From Propionibacteriaceae bacterium (GTDB lineage Bacteria > Actinomycetota > Actinomycetes > Propionibacteriales > Propionibacteriaceae), in NCBI GenBank assembly GCA_009778875.1, contig WRFI01000001.1, forward strand, positions 1 through 51,424: DNA of 51,424 nt, written 5' to 3'. Position 1 is the first letter of the stretch, and every line of letters starts with the position of its first letter. The notes beneath the pieces were generated by a model. The model saw only the letters and a list, made by a program, of their open reading frames with translations, did no database searches and was not told where the DNA came from. Below, in pieces: positions 15,041-22,836 of this stretch. The translations under genes were made by a program, and so were the position numbers.

Positions 15041-16071
15041 CGCTCGCACCCGGCCAGCCGGCGAGGTACTGGCACCTGGGTGACGACGGCCGCGCCCAGT
15101 GCGACCTGTGCCCGCGCCACTGCGCGCTGCGCGACGGCCAAGCCGGGTTCTGTTTCGTCCGCCGCAATGTCGGTGGCCGGCTGGTTCTGACGACCTACGG
15201 GCGCTCGTCCGGACTGGCCATCGACCCGATCGAGAAGAAACCGCTATACCACGTGACGCCCGGTGCGCAGGTGCTGAGCTTCGGGACGGCCGGTTGCAGC
15301 CTGGGTTGCCGGTTTTGCCAGAACTGGGAGATCTCGACCGCCAACCAGTTGGACGTTTTGGCCACCCAGGCGTCGCCGGAAGGCATTGCCACCACGGCCG
15401 CCCGCCAGGGCTGCCAGGGCGTGGCCTTCACCTACAACGACCCGACCATCTTCGCCGAGTACGCGATCGACACGGCTTTGGCCGTCCGCGAACTTGGGAT
15501 GGTCAACGTCGCCGTGACAGCCGGTTACATCGAGCCCACGCCTCGCGCCGACTTCTTCGAGTTCATGGACGCCGCCAACGTCGACCTGAAATCCATCCGA
15601 CCCGACTTCTACCGCCGCATCGTGGGCGGTCACCTCGAACCAGTTCAGGACACCCTGGCGTACCTGGTTCACGAGACCGACGTTTGGGTCGAGGTGACAA
15701 ACCTGGTGATCCCCGGGCTGAACGACTCTCCGGCCGAACTGCATGAGCTGGCCGCCTGGGTGGCCTCCGAGCTCGGCCCGGACGTCCCCCTGCACCTGAG
15801 CGCCTTCCACCCCGCCCATCGAATGATGGACACACCCCGCACTCCAGCCGCGACACTGCGGTCCGCCCGCCAAATCGCCCTTGGCGAGGGTCTACATTTC
15901 GTCTACACGGGCAACGTCGCCGACGACGAAGGCTCAACCACCTGGTGCCCCCAGTGCGGCACGCCTTTGATCGTTCGCACCGGCTACACCGTCACCAAAG
16001 ACGCGCTCAAGGACGGTCACTGCCCTGCCTGCGGACGGGCCATCCCCGGCCGCTTCAACGCCAGTTCCTGA
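15037..16071 (+). CDS. amrS: AmmeMemoRadiSam system radical SAM enzyme
   Basis: A 344-residue radical SAM protein of the activating-enzyme-like type. The 4Fe-4S cluster motif CxxxCxxC is C87-C91-C94 (GCSLGCRFCQNW). The N-terminus holds four further cysteines (22, 25, 29, 39) in CDLCPRHC...GFC, and the C-terminus a zinc-ribbon-like pair CPQCG...CPACG (about residues 304-336). The enzyme would cleave S-adenosylmethionine to make a 5'-deoxyadenosyl radical. Its likely target is a partner protein or small substrate of AMMECR1/MEMO, but no product is known to me. GTG 15037 overlaps the AMMECR1 stop. The stop codon coincides with copy 2 of the 46-bp repeat. Confidence 0.93.
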   Translation: MTLAPGQPARYWHLGDDGRAQCDLCPRHCALRDGQAGFCFVRRNVGGRLVLTTYGRSSGLAIDPIEKKPLYHVTPGAQVLSFGTAGCSLGCRFCQNWEISTANQLDVLATQASPEGIATTAARQGCQGVAFTYNDPTIFAEYAIDTALAVRELGMVNVAVTAGYIEPTPRADFFEFMDAANVDLKSIRPDFYRRIVGGHLEPVQDTLAYLVHETDVWVEVTNLVIPGLNDSPAELHELAAWVASELGPDVPLHLSAFHPAHRMMDTPRTPAATLRSARQIALGEGLHFVYTGNVADDEGSTTWCPQCGTPLIVRTGYTVTKDALKDGHCPACGRAIPGRFNASS

Positions 16072-16115
16072 CCACCCCGTCGGCTCCGCCGCCACCCCTG
16101 CCAAGGAGGGGAATT
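16070..16115. repeat. 46-bp double-hairpin repeat, copy 2
   Basis: It matches 11233-11278 at 43 of 46 positions, and its first two bases are again the end of a TGA stop. The two mismatches inside hairpins weaken them slightly (one T/C and one G/G mispair). It lies between convergent genes and could stop transcription of both. Confidence 0.75.
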
Positions 16116-16122
16116 TCACCGG

Positions 16123-18813
16123 CTAGATGTAAATCAGGTCGCTGGTTTCGTGGTGCACGAGGCGGCGGGCGTGATCGTGGCGCTCTTGCCAGGCGTTGAT
16201 GGCCTTGGCGATTTCCGCCACCACGGTCGGGATGAGCGACAAGCCGATCACCACCAGCCAGTACTGCCAGCTGATCGCCACCACTCCAAAGATTGCACCG
16301 AACGGCGGAACCAGCGCCATCACGGCAAACAGCGCCACCATCGCCCAGGCGGCCCAGAACAACGGCCAGTTGGTGCTGACGGGGTGACGGAAAACCGACC
16401 GTCGGCTTCGCACCGTGAAGATACGCAAGATGCTGGTGAAACCGACAACTAGGAACGCCATCGTCTGCCCGGTCAACACCGGCCAGGCGGACTCCTCGGC
16501 GCCTCCGAATGGCGCGAAGGCACCGATGTAGTACGCCGCCAGGCCGACCACCGAGAAGGCGATGGTGTCTTGGATCAGGCTGCGCAGCACCCCGTCGCCG
16601 AAGAACGTCTCCGCCCGTCCGATCGGCCGCCGGGCCATTATTTGCTCGTCGCTTGGCTCCCGGGCCAGCCTCAGGCCGGGCACGCCATCGCCGACCACGT
16701 TGATCAGCAGCAGCATGATGGGCGTCAGCGGCTTGCCCCAGCCCATGATGGTGGCCGCCAGCATGATGACAATCTCCGACAGGTTGGCCGCCAGCAGGAA
16801 GTCGATGGTCTTGCGGATGTTGGAGAAAACGGTGCGTCCCTCGCGGATGGCCGCGACGATTGTCGAGAAGTTGTCGTCCGTCAAGACGATGTCGGCGGCA
16901 CTCTTCGCCACCTCGGTACCGGCGATGCCCATAGCCACGCCCACATCGGCCGCCTTCAAAGCCGGCGCGTCGTTGACGCCATCGCCCGTCATCGAGACAA
17001 CCTCGCCGTGTTCCTGCCAGGCCTCGACGATCCGTATCTTGTCTTCGGGCGAGACCCGGGCGTAGACGGCGTTGTCCATCACGGTGGCGATCAGGTCGTG
17101 ATCGCTCATGGCGGCCAGGTCCTGACCGGTGACGACCACCCCGTCCTCACCCATCAGGCCTAGCTGACGGGCGATTGCTCCGGCGGTGGCGGCATGGTCA
17201 CCGGTTATCATGACGGTTCGCACACCGGCTCGCCGGGCAATCGCGATCGACTCCTTGGCCTCCGGCCGGGGCGGGTCGATCAGGCCGATGATGCCGACGA
17301 ATTCCAGGTCGCGCTCCAGCTTCGTCAAGTCGTCCGGCAGTTTCGCCACCACCTTCGACCCCAGGGCGATGACCCGCAGCGCGTCGTGCCCGAAATCGTC
17401 GTGGATCTGCTGGCGCAGCCGCGTCGTCGCCGCGTCAGCCCGCTTGAAGGGCAACCGGTCAAAGGCCCCCTTTGTCAGCACCAGGTAGCCGCCGTCGGGG
17501 CGCGAATGCACCGTGGTCATCATCTTGCGGGCGGACGAAAACGCCACCTCGCCGACGCGGGGATTGCTGGCCGCCAGCCTGACCGGGTCACCGTCCAGGC
17601 CGAGCAGCAAGCGCATGATGGCCGTCTCCGTGGCGTCCCCGACGATGCGGGCCTTGCCGTCATCAGCCGTCTCCACCGAGGCGTTGCTGGCGAGCACCAG
17701 GTACTTGACCAGCCCCCATTGGTCGCGCGTCAACTGGTCGTCGACGAAGGCCGGCTCGCCGCCCGGAACCCACAGGCGCTGGATGGCCATGCGGTTCTGC
17801 GTCAAGGTGCCCGTCTTGTCGGAACAGATCACCGAGCAGTTGCCCAGCGTCTCCACAGCCGGCAGCTTGCGAACCAAAGCGTGTCGTGCGACCATTTGGC
17901 GCACGCCATTGGTCAGCGACAACGTGGCGATCAGCTGCAGCGTCTCGGGGACGGACGCCACGGCCAGCGACACGGCCGCCAGTGCCATCACCCAGAAATC
18001 GTCGCCCTGGCGCAGGCCGATCACGAGGAACACCGCCGCCGACACTATCGCCACCACGGACATGGTCTGGCTGACGCGGTTGAGCCGCTTCTGCAGTGGT
18101 GTTTGCAGCTTTTGGACATCGTTCAAGTAGCCGGCGATCTTGCCCATCTGCGTGTTCATGCCGGTCGCCACAACCACCGCTTGGGCGTTGCCGGCGGTCA
18201 CCAGGCAGCCGGAAAAGACCATGTTGGTCTGATCGCCGATGCCGGCGGCCTTGTCCAGGGTGGCGCTGGCGTCCTTTTCGGACGCCTCTGACTCCCCCGT
18301 CAGGGACGACTCGTCAACCGCCAGATCAGTCGATTCGACGAGACGGGCGTCCGCCGCCACCAGATCGCCCGTCTTGAGCAGCAGGATGTCGCCCGGCACA
18401 ACGTCGGCGGTTGCGACCTCCAGTCGCGAACCGTCTCTCAGCACCACACAGGTTGGGCTGTTTAGGCTTTGCAGTGCGGCCAGCGCCTTCTCGGCGCCCC
18501 GCTCTTGCGAGACGGCCAGGGCGACGTTCATGACGACGATGACACCGATGACGATCGGTTCGATGTAGCCGTGGCCCTCGCGAATCGCCAACGCCAGCGA
18601 CAGCCCAAAAGCGATGAGCAAGATGACGTTGGCCACATCGCGGAACTGATGGACCACCATCAGGGCCAGCGAGTCGGCTTTCTTCACCGTGTAACGGTTT
18701 GCGCCGTACTCGCCGCGCCGACGAACTACCTCGTCTTCACCCAGGCCGGCAGATGAGTCGACGGACAGCATCTCCAGTGCGGTGACGGCCGATTTGTCGT
18801 GCCAGGTATCCAT
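16123..18813 (-). CDS. P-type cation-transporting ATPase, P2 (SERCA-like) class
   Basis: An 896-residue membrane pump with the full P-type layout. Order: N-terminal cation-ATPase domain, TM1-2, actuator motif TGES (172-175), TM3-4, phosphorylated Asp332 in DKTGT, nucleotide domain, hinge TGDGVNDAPALK, and six C-terminal helices. It keeps the calcium-site residues Glu in TM4, Asn and Glu in TM5 (AANLSEI) and Asn and Asp in TM6 (NVVGDG). However, the TM4 motif is PETLQ rather than PEGLP or PEALP, and TM6 has Gly where SERCA has Thr, so the ion may not be calcium. AAGGAG precedes ATG 18813 and overlaps the end of the UPF0182 gene. It is therefore the last gene of a ylbL-UPF0182-ATPase unit. Confidence 0.92.
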   Translation of the reverse strand: MDTWHDKSAVTALEMLSVDSSAGLGEDEVVRRRGEYGANRYTVKKADSLALMVVHQFRDVANVILLIAFGLSLALAIREGHGYIEPIVIGVIVVMNVALAVSQERGAEKALAALQSLNSPTCVVLRDGSRLEVATADVVPGDILLLKTGDLVAADARLVESTDLAVDESSLTGESEASEKDASATLDKAAGIGDQTNMVFSGCLVTAGNAQAVVVATGMNTQMGKIAGYLNDVQKLQTPLQKRLNRVSQTMSVVAIVSAAVFLVIGLRQGDDFWVMALAAVSLAVASVPETLQLIATLSLTNGVRQMVARHALVRKLPAVETLGNCSVICSDKTGTLTQNRMAIQRLWVPGGEPAFVDDQLTRDQWGLVKYLVLASNASVETADDGKARIVGDATETAIMRLLLGLDGDPVRLAASNPRVGEVAFSSARKMMTTVHSRPDGGYLVLTKGAFDRLPFKRADAATTRLRQQIHDDFGHDALRVIALGSKVVAKLPDDLTKLERDLEFVGIIGLIDPPRPEAKESIAIARRAGVRTVMITGDHAATAGAIARQLGLMGEDGVVVTGQDLAAMSDHDLIATVMDNAVYARVSPEDKIRIVEAWQEHGEVVSMTGDGVNDAPALKAADVGVAMGIAGTEVAKSAADIVLTDDNFSTIVAAIREGRTVFSNIRKTIDFLLAANLSEIVIMLAATIMGWGKPLTPIMLLLINVVGDGVPGLRLAREPSDEQIMARRPIGRAETFFGDGVLRSLIQDTIAFSVVGLAAYYIGAFAPFGGAEESAWPVLTGQTMAFLVVGFTSILRIFTVRSRRSVFRHPVSTNWPLFWAAWAMVALFAVMALVPPFGAIFGVVAISWQYWLVVIGLSLIPTVVAEIAKAINAWQERHDHARRLVHHETSDLIYI

Positions 18814-18822
18814 GTCTGCTCC

Positions 18823-21687
18823 TTAGCCCAGGTCTTGCACCGCCTCCGCCACCTTCTGCTGGGCAATCGCGATTTGCGCCTGGTAGGTGGCCAGATCGCC
18901 ATTCTTGAGCGCCGCATCGGCGGCGTCGAAGGCCGTCTGAGCGTCCGCCAGGGCCTGCTGCGCGGCTGCCGCTCCCCCACCGGTCGGGGGGGTTGTGGTG
19001 GGGGGCTGTGCCGGATTGGTATCCGGCGGAGTGGTGGTATCGGGCGGAGTGGTCGTATCGGGCGGCAGATTTGTCGTGGGATTCTCGCCCGTGTCAGCCC
19101 CGGCGTCGCCCTGGAACACTGAATCCAGCGCTTGCTGCAAAGTGTCCCCGATGCCGATCTTGTCGCCGAAACGCACCGCCACGAAGCGCAGCAGCGGGTA
19201 GCTGGTGGCCTGGTTGCCGACCGTGTAGATGGGCATGACGTAGATCAGCCCACCGCCCAACGGCAACGTCAGTAGGTTGCCGAACACGGGGGACGCGTTC
19301 TGCCTGGTGTATGGCAGCAGCTTCTCGGTGACGCCCTGATCGGTCGAGATCGCGTTGAACGTCTGCGCCGGACCGGCGATCTGCTGGCTGTCGGAGAGCT
19401 TCAACACGCGCAACTGCCCGTAGTTGGAGCTGCGGGCATCGGCCACCACCGACAGGTAGGCACCCAGGTTGGCTCGCCCGTTGGGCACGTAGACGGCGGT
19501 TTGCGAAAACACCGGGGCGTCGTCGCCGGGCCACTTGATCGACAGGTAGTAGGCCGGTTCCTGCCCCTGCGAGGTGCGGGGATCGGACGGAATCTGCCAC
19601 AAATCGGATTGCTGGTACCACGTGTTCGGATCGGTGATGTGATAGCGGGCCAGAATCGAACGCTGGACGTTGAACAGGTCCTCCGGGTAGCGCAGATGCG
19701 CCATCAGATCGGCCGAAATCGCCGACTTCGGCGAAATGATGCCGGGGTAAGCCTTCATCCACGTCTGCAGGATCGGGTCAGTGTCGTCCCACGCGTACAG
19801 GGTGACGGTGCCGTCATACGCATCGACGGTGGCCTTGACGGAGTTGCGCACGTAGTTGACCGTCACGGCGCCGTCCCCGGTGCCCAAGGTGCTGTCTTGC
19901 GAGTTCGGGTAGCGATCTGTTGACGTGTAGGCGTCAACAATCCACGTCAGGCGTCCATCAACAATCGCCGGGTACGGATCGGAGTCGATGGTCAGCCATG
20001 GGGCAATCTTTTGCACCCGCTCGGTCGGCGTGCGGTCATACAGGATTTTTGACTCGGGGTTGACGCGGTCGGACAGCAGGATGTTGATGTCACCATATTT
20101 CAGCGTGAACAAGAGACGGCGCCACAGGTCGCCCATCGGCACACCGCCCGTGCCGTCGTAGGTGTTGCGGGTTTCGGGCTGGCCGGTGCCACCACCCGGC
20201 GTGTCGAGTTCGACCGGGTCGGTGCCGGCGGGTGCGCCGACGATGGCGTAGGTGGTGCTGCGTTCCCCGAAGTAGATGCGGGATTGGGACTCACCGAGCG
20301 ACCCAGTTGGGGGAATGTCGCCTTCCAGCCAAACCGGCTCGCCGGTCGCCTGGCGCTGATTGCCGTAGGCCGCCACCATGCCGAAACCGTGCGTGAAGAC
20401 GGTGTGCACGTTGTTCCACGACTGATCGGGCATGCCCGACTGGTCGAGTTCACGTGCCGCCACGATCACGTCCGTGGTTTGGCCGTTCAGATCGTAGCGG
20501 TCGACGTCCAAGATGGACGGGAAGGAGTAATAACCGCGCACCTGCTGAAGCTGCTCAAAGGTCGGGGGGACGACATACGGGTCGATCAGGCGAATGCCCG
20601 GCAGCGCTTCGGCGTCAGACTTTAGCTGACCGGCCGATGTGGTCGTCTGGGCCGAGTAGTCGGTGATCTCGGTGTTCTCGATGTCATAGGCCGACCGCGT
20701 GGCCGAAATGTTGTTGGCGATGTACGGCGCTTGAACGATCGGCTCGTCCGGGGCGACAGAAATGCGCTGCACGATGGCCGGGTAGACGCCCGACACGACT
20801 ATGGACGAGACGACCATCAAGATCAAAGACGTGATGGACAACAGCCAGCGCTGGATCTTGACGTTGACGACGAACACGGCGGCGCAGATGAAGGCGATAA
20901 TCGCCACCACCAACCGCGCGATCAACCGCGCATGGGCCTCGGTGTACCCGATGCCAGTGAACAGTCCGTTGTTGCCGAAAACGTAGGCATAGCGATCGAG
21001 CAGGCAGATCCAGCCATAGTCGGCCACCGCCAAGGCGACGATCACGGAAAGGTGCATTCTGGCCTTGTTGTTGAAGGGGTTTGACACCTTGACCTCGGGC
21101 GTCACCACGCCGTCATGCTGAGTGGCCCTGACGCTGACCGGTGAGCCTTGGGCGGTCACCAGATAGTACAGGGCTTGGATCAGGCCCGTCAGTACCAGCA
21201 CGGCCATCGTCGCACTGGCGATCATCTGCCACCACGGCAATGAATAGACGAAGAATGAGACGTCCTTGCCGAAGGTTGGGTCGACGGTGCCGAAGGGCGC
21301 CTGGTTGATCCAGCCCAAGGCCGTGTCGACGGCCGACCGCGCCACCCAGCCCGTGCCCACACCGATAACCACGGCCGGCAACGCGACGACCAGCCAGCGC
21401 GGGACGTGCACGCCCATGATCGGGATCTTGTTTGGCTCGCCGCGCACTCCGACCAGCAGGCTGGCCGCCACAACTGCCCCGCTGATGAGGCCGAACACGA
21501 GGAACAGCAAGACACCTGTGATCAGGCGCGTCCAGTAGACACGCGACGCCGCGACACTGTCGTACCAGAAAGCCTCAGTCAATATGTTGACGGCCAGCGA
21601 TATCGCAATCACCAAGACGACCAGCGCCAGTAGCACCGGCAGTATCCAGCGCCGTGAACGGTGGTGCACGGTTTGGGTTTCAGCCAT
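18823..21687 (-). CDS. UPF0182 family membrane protein
   Basis: A 954-residue protein. Seven predicted transmembrane helices lie in the first 320 residues. A very large extracytoplasmic domain follows (NNISATRSAYDIEN, GPRTIYFGERSTTYAIVGAP-type conserved blocks), then a Pro/Thr tail with PPDTTT repeats and an Ala/Gln-rich helical end of about 50 residues. The family is nearly universal in actinobacteria and its function is unknown. ATG 21687 follows GAAAGG by seven bases; an in-frame GTG immediately before it is possible. The gene lies 13 bp after the YlbL-like gene, the same order as Rv3194c-Rv3193c in Mycobacterium tuberculosis. Downstream here it is joined to a P-type ATPase gene. Confidence 0.93.
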   Translation of the reverse strand: MAETQTVHHRSRRWILPVLLALVVLVIAISLAVNILTEAFWYDSVAASRVYWTRLITGVLLFLVFGLISGAVVAASLLVGVRGEPNKIPIMGVHVPRWLVVALPAVVIGVGTGWVARSAVDTALGWINQAPFGTVDPTFGKDVSFFVYSLPWWQMIASATMAVLVLTGLIQALYYLVTAQGSPVSVRATQHDGVVTPEVKVSNPFNNKARMHLSVIVALAVADYGWICLLDRYAYVFGNNGLFTGIGYTEAHARLIARLVVAIIAFICAAVFVVNVKIQRWLLSITSLILMVVSSIVVSGVYPAIVQRISVAPDEPIVQAPYIANNISATRSAYDIENTEITDYSAQTTTSAGQLKSDAEALPGIRLIDPYVVPPTFEQLQQVRGYYSFPSILDVDRYDLNGQTTDVIVAARELDQSGMPDQSWNNVHTVFTHGFGMVAAYGNQRQATGEPVWLEGDIPPTGSLGESQSRIYFGERSTTYAIVGAPAGTDPVELDTPGGGTGQPETRNTYDGTGGVPMGDLWRRLLFTLKYGDINILLSDRVNPESKILYDRTPTERVQKIAPWLTIDSDPYPAIVDGRLTWIVDAYTSTDRYPNSQDSTLGTGDGAVTVNYVRNSVKATVDAYDGTVTLYAWDDTDPILQTWMKAYPGIISPKSAISADLMAHLRYPEDLFNVQRSILARYHITDPNTWYQQSDLWQIPSDPRTSQGQEPAYYLSIKWPGDDAPVFSQTAVYVPNGRANLGAYLSVVADARSSNYGQLRVLKLSDSQQIAGPAQTFNAISTDQGVTEKLLPYTRQNASPVFGNLLTLPLGGGLIYVMPIYTVGNQATSYPLLRFVAVRFGDKIGIGDTLQQALDSVFQGDAGADTGENPTTNLPPDTTTPPDTTTPPDTNPAQPPTTTPPTGGGAAAAQQALADAQTAFDAADAALKNGDLATYQAQIAIAQQKVAEAVQDLG
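19020..19065 (-). repeat. 18-bp tandem repeat coding for PPDTTT
   Basis: Units at 19020-19037 and 19038-19055, followed by a partial unit, encode the Pro/Thr tail of the UPF0182 protein. Nearby are runs of seven (18986-18992) and six G on the plus strand (C on the coding strand). Confidence 0.8.
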
Positions 21688-21700
21688 CACTCGACCTTTC

Positions 21701-22741
21701 TCAAGTCTGACAAGTTGGTATTGAGGTGCCGCCAGCCGCCAGGACGCGCAGACTGTCGGCTGCTTGCTGCAACGAACTGACGGCGACCACCGTCATCCCG
21801 GTTTCGAGGCTGACGGTGGCGCAACTGCTGGCCGGCAGCAGAAACACCGTTGCCCCAGCAGCCTGTGCGGCCTGAAGGCGCTGATTCGTGCCGGCGACGC
21901 CAGAGACAACACCGTTGGCGTCCACCATACCAGCGCCGGCGACCGTGAGATGGCCCAGGAGCGCCCCGGGCGTCAGCAGATCGTAGATGGCCAGGGCTAA
22001 CATCAACCCTGAGCCGGCCGACACCGGTGCGTTGCTCACCACCACGGGGTCGAAGACGAATGAGTCAGTCATCGTCACACCCAGGGACGGCGTTTGTTGG
22101 TCCGACCCCGAGGCCTGCGCCACGACGTCGATCTGAGATTCCAGCGGCAGTCCGCCGCGGGTCACCGTCAGCTGGATCGTGTCGCCAATGGAGTGCGTGG
22201 CCACGGCCTGGTTGAACTCGGCCACGCTTGTCACTTTGGTCGCGAAAACCGCGGTGATAACGTCATCGGGCTCGAGAAGCCCCGCACTCGGGCCGGCCGT
22301 CGCCACCGACACCACTCGGGCCGCCCGGTTTGCCGGCAAGCCGGCCAGACGCAACGCGGCAGCCTCTGCGGACCGCTGCGGCTCCGCCGGCTGCTCGCCG
22401 ATCACCACCTGTGAGATCGGCTGGCCGGCTGGGTAGCTGACCGCCTGCGGCAGCACCGCCCTGTCGGCCGAGTAAAAGGCCGACACCGCGTCGGCCAATC
22501 GCACAGATGGGGGCGACACTGTCACGCTCGCCACTTCAAGATGACCGGACACGGCGTAGGTTTCCGCTCCGGTGATCGACAGCCCGCCAGGAGCGTAGAT
22601 GTCGGTGACCTCGCCCGCCGACCAGATCACGAACGGCACCTGCCATGACATCACAGTGAAGCCCAGGCCCACCGTGCACAAGGCCGCGACAGCCACCGTC
22701 CAACGCTGACCGTTGGACGATCGGGCCGTCTTGTTGCGCAT
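21701..22741 (-). CDS. YlbL-like PDZ and Lon-protease-domain protein
   Basis: A 346-residue protein with one N-terminal transmembrane anchor (about 17-37), a PDZ domain around residues 150-240 (GPSAGLLEPDDVITAVFATKV) and a C-terminal Lon/S16-type domain. It corresponds to Rv3194c/YlbL. In the family the Ser-Lys dyad sits in GPSAGLM and about 43 residues later. Here the first motif reads VSAGSGLM, putting Gly at the usual Ser position, and the Lys position reads Arg (TNQRLQAA), so proteolysis is doubtful. The start at ATG 22741 is supported by TAGTCT seven bases upstream; a longer frame extends to 22909 but would destroy the signal anchor and run through the promoter. First gene of the unit with UPF0182 and the P-type ATPase. 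Confidence 0.88.
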   Translation of the reverse strand: MRNKTARSSNGQRWTVAVAALCTVGLGFTVMSWQVPFVIWSAGEVTDIYAPGGLSITGAETYAVSGHLEVASVTVSPPSVRLADAVSAFYSADRAVLPQAVSYPAGQPISQVVIGEQPAEPQRSAEAAALRLAGLPANRAARVVSVATAGPSAGLLEPDDVITAVFATKVTSVAEFNQAVATHSIGDTIQLTVTRGGLPLESQIDVVAQASGSDQQTPSLGVTMTDSFVFDPVVVSNAPVSAGSGLMLALAIYDLLTPGALLGHLTVAGAGMVDANGVVSGVAGTNQRLQAAQAAGATVFLLPASSCATVSLETGMTVVAVSSLQQAADSLRVLAAGGTSIPTCQT

Positions 22742-22748
22742 ACCTGCC

Positions 22749-22754
22749 AGACTA
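22749..22754 (-). promoter_or_regulatory. -10 element of the ylbL-UPF0182-ATPase unit
   Basis: TAGTCT on the minus strand ends seven bases before ATG 22741. This is leaderless spacing. Confidence 0.5.
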
Positions 22755-22790
22755 CCGTGTTGACGACTTCTGCACCTGCCCTGGGGAACG

Positions 22791-22796
22791 TAGAGT
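22791..22796 (+). promoter_or_regulatory. -10 element of the DUF2342 gene
   Basis: TAGAGT lies 40 bases before ATG 22837, with AAAGAGG as Shine-Dalgarno in between. Unlike its divergent neighbour, this transcript would have a leader. Confidence 0.4.
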
Positions 22797-22836
22797 TGAA
22801 TAGAGGTCAAGGCACAGCAACGAAAAGAGGTTGGCA

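Noticed and set aside
17194-18291. A 365-codon plus-strand frame inside the P-type ATPase gene.
   Set aside because: Antisense shadow; the ATPase motifs on the minus strand are complete.
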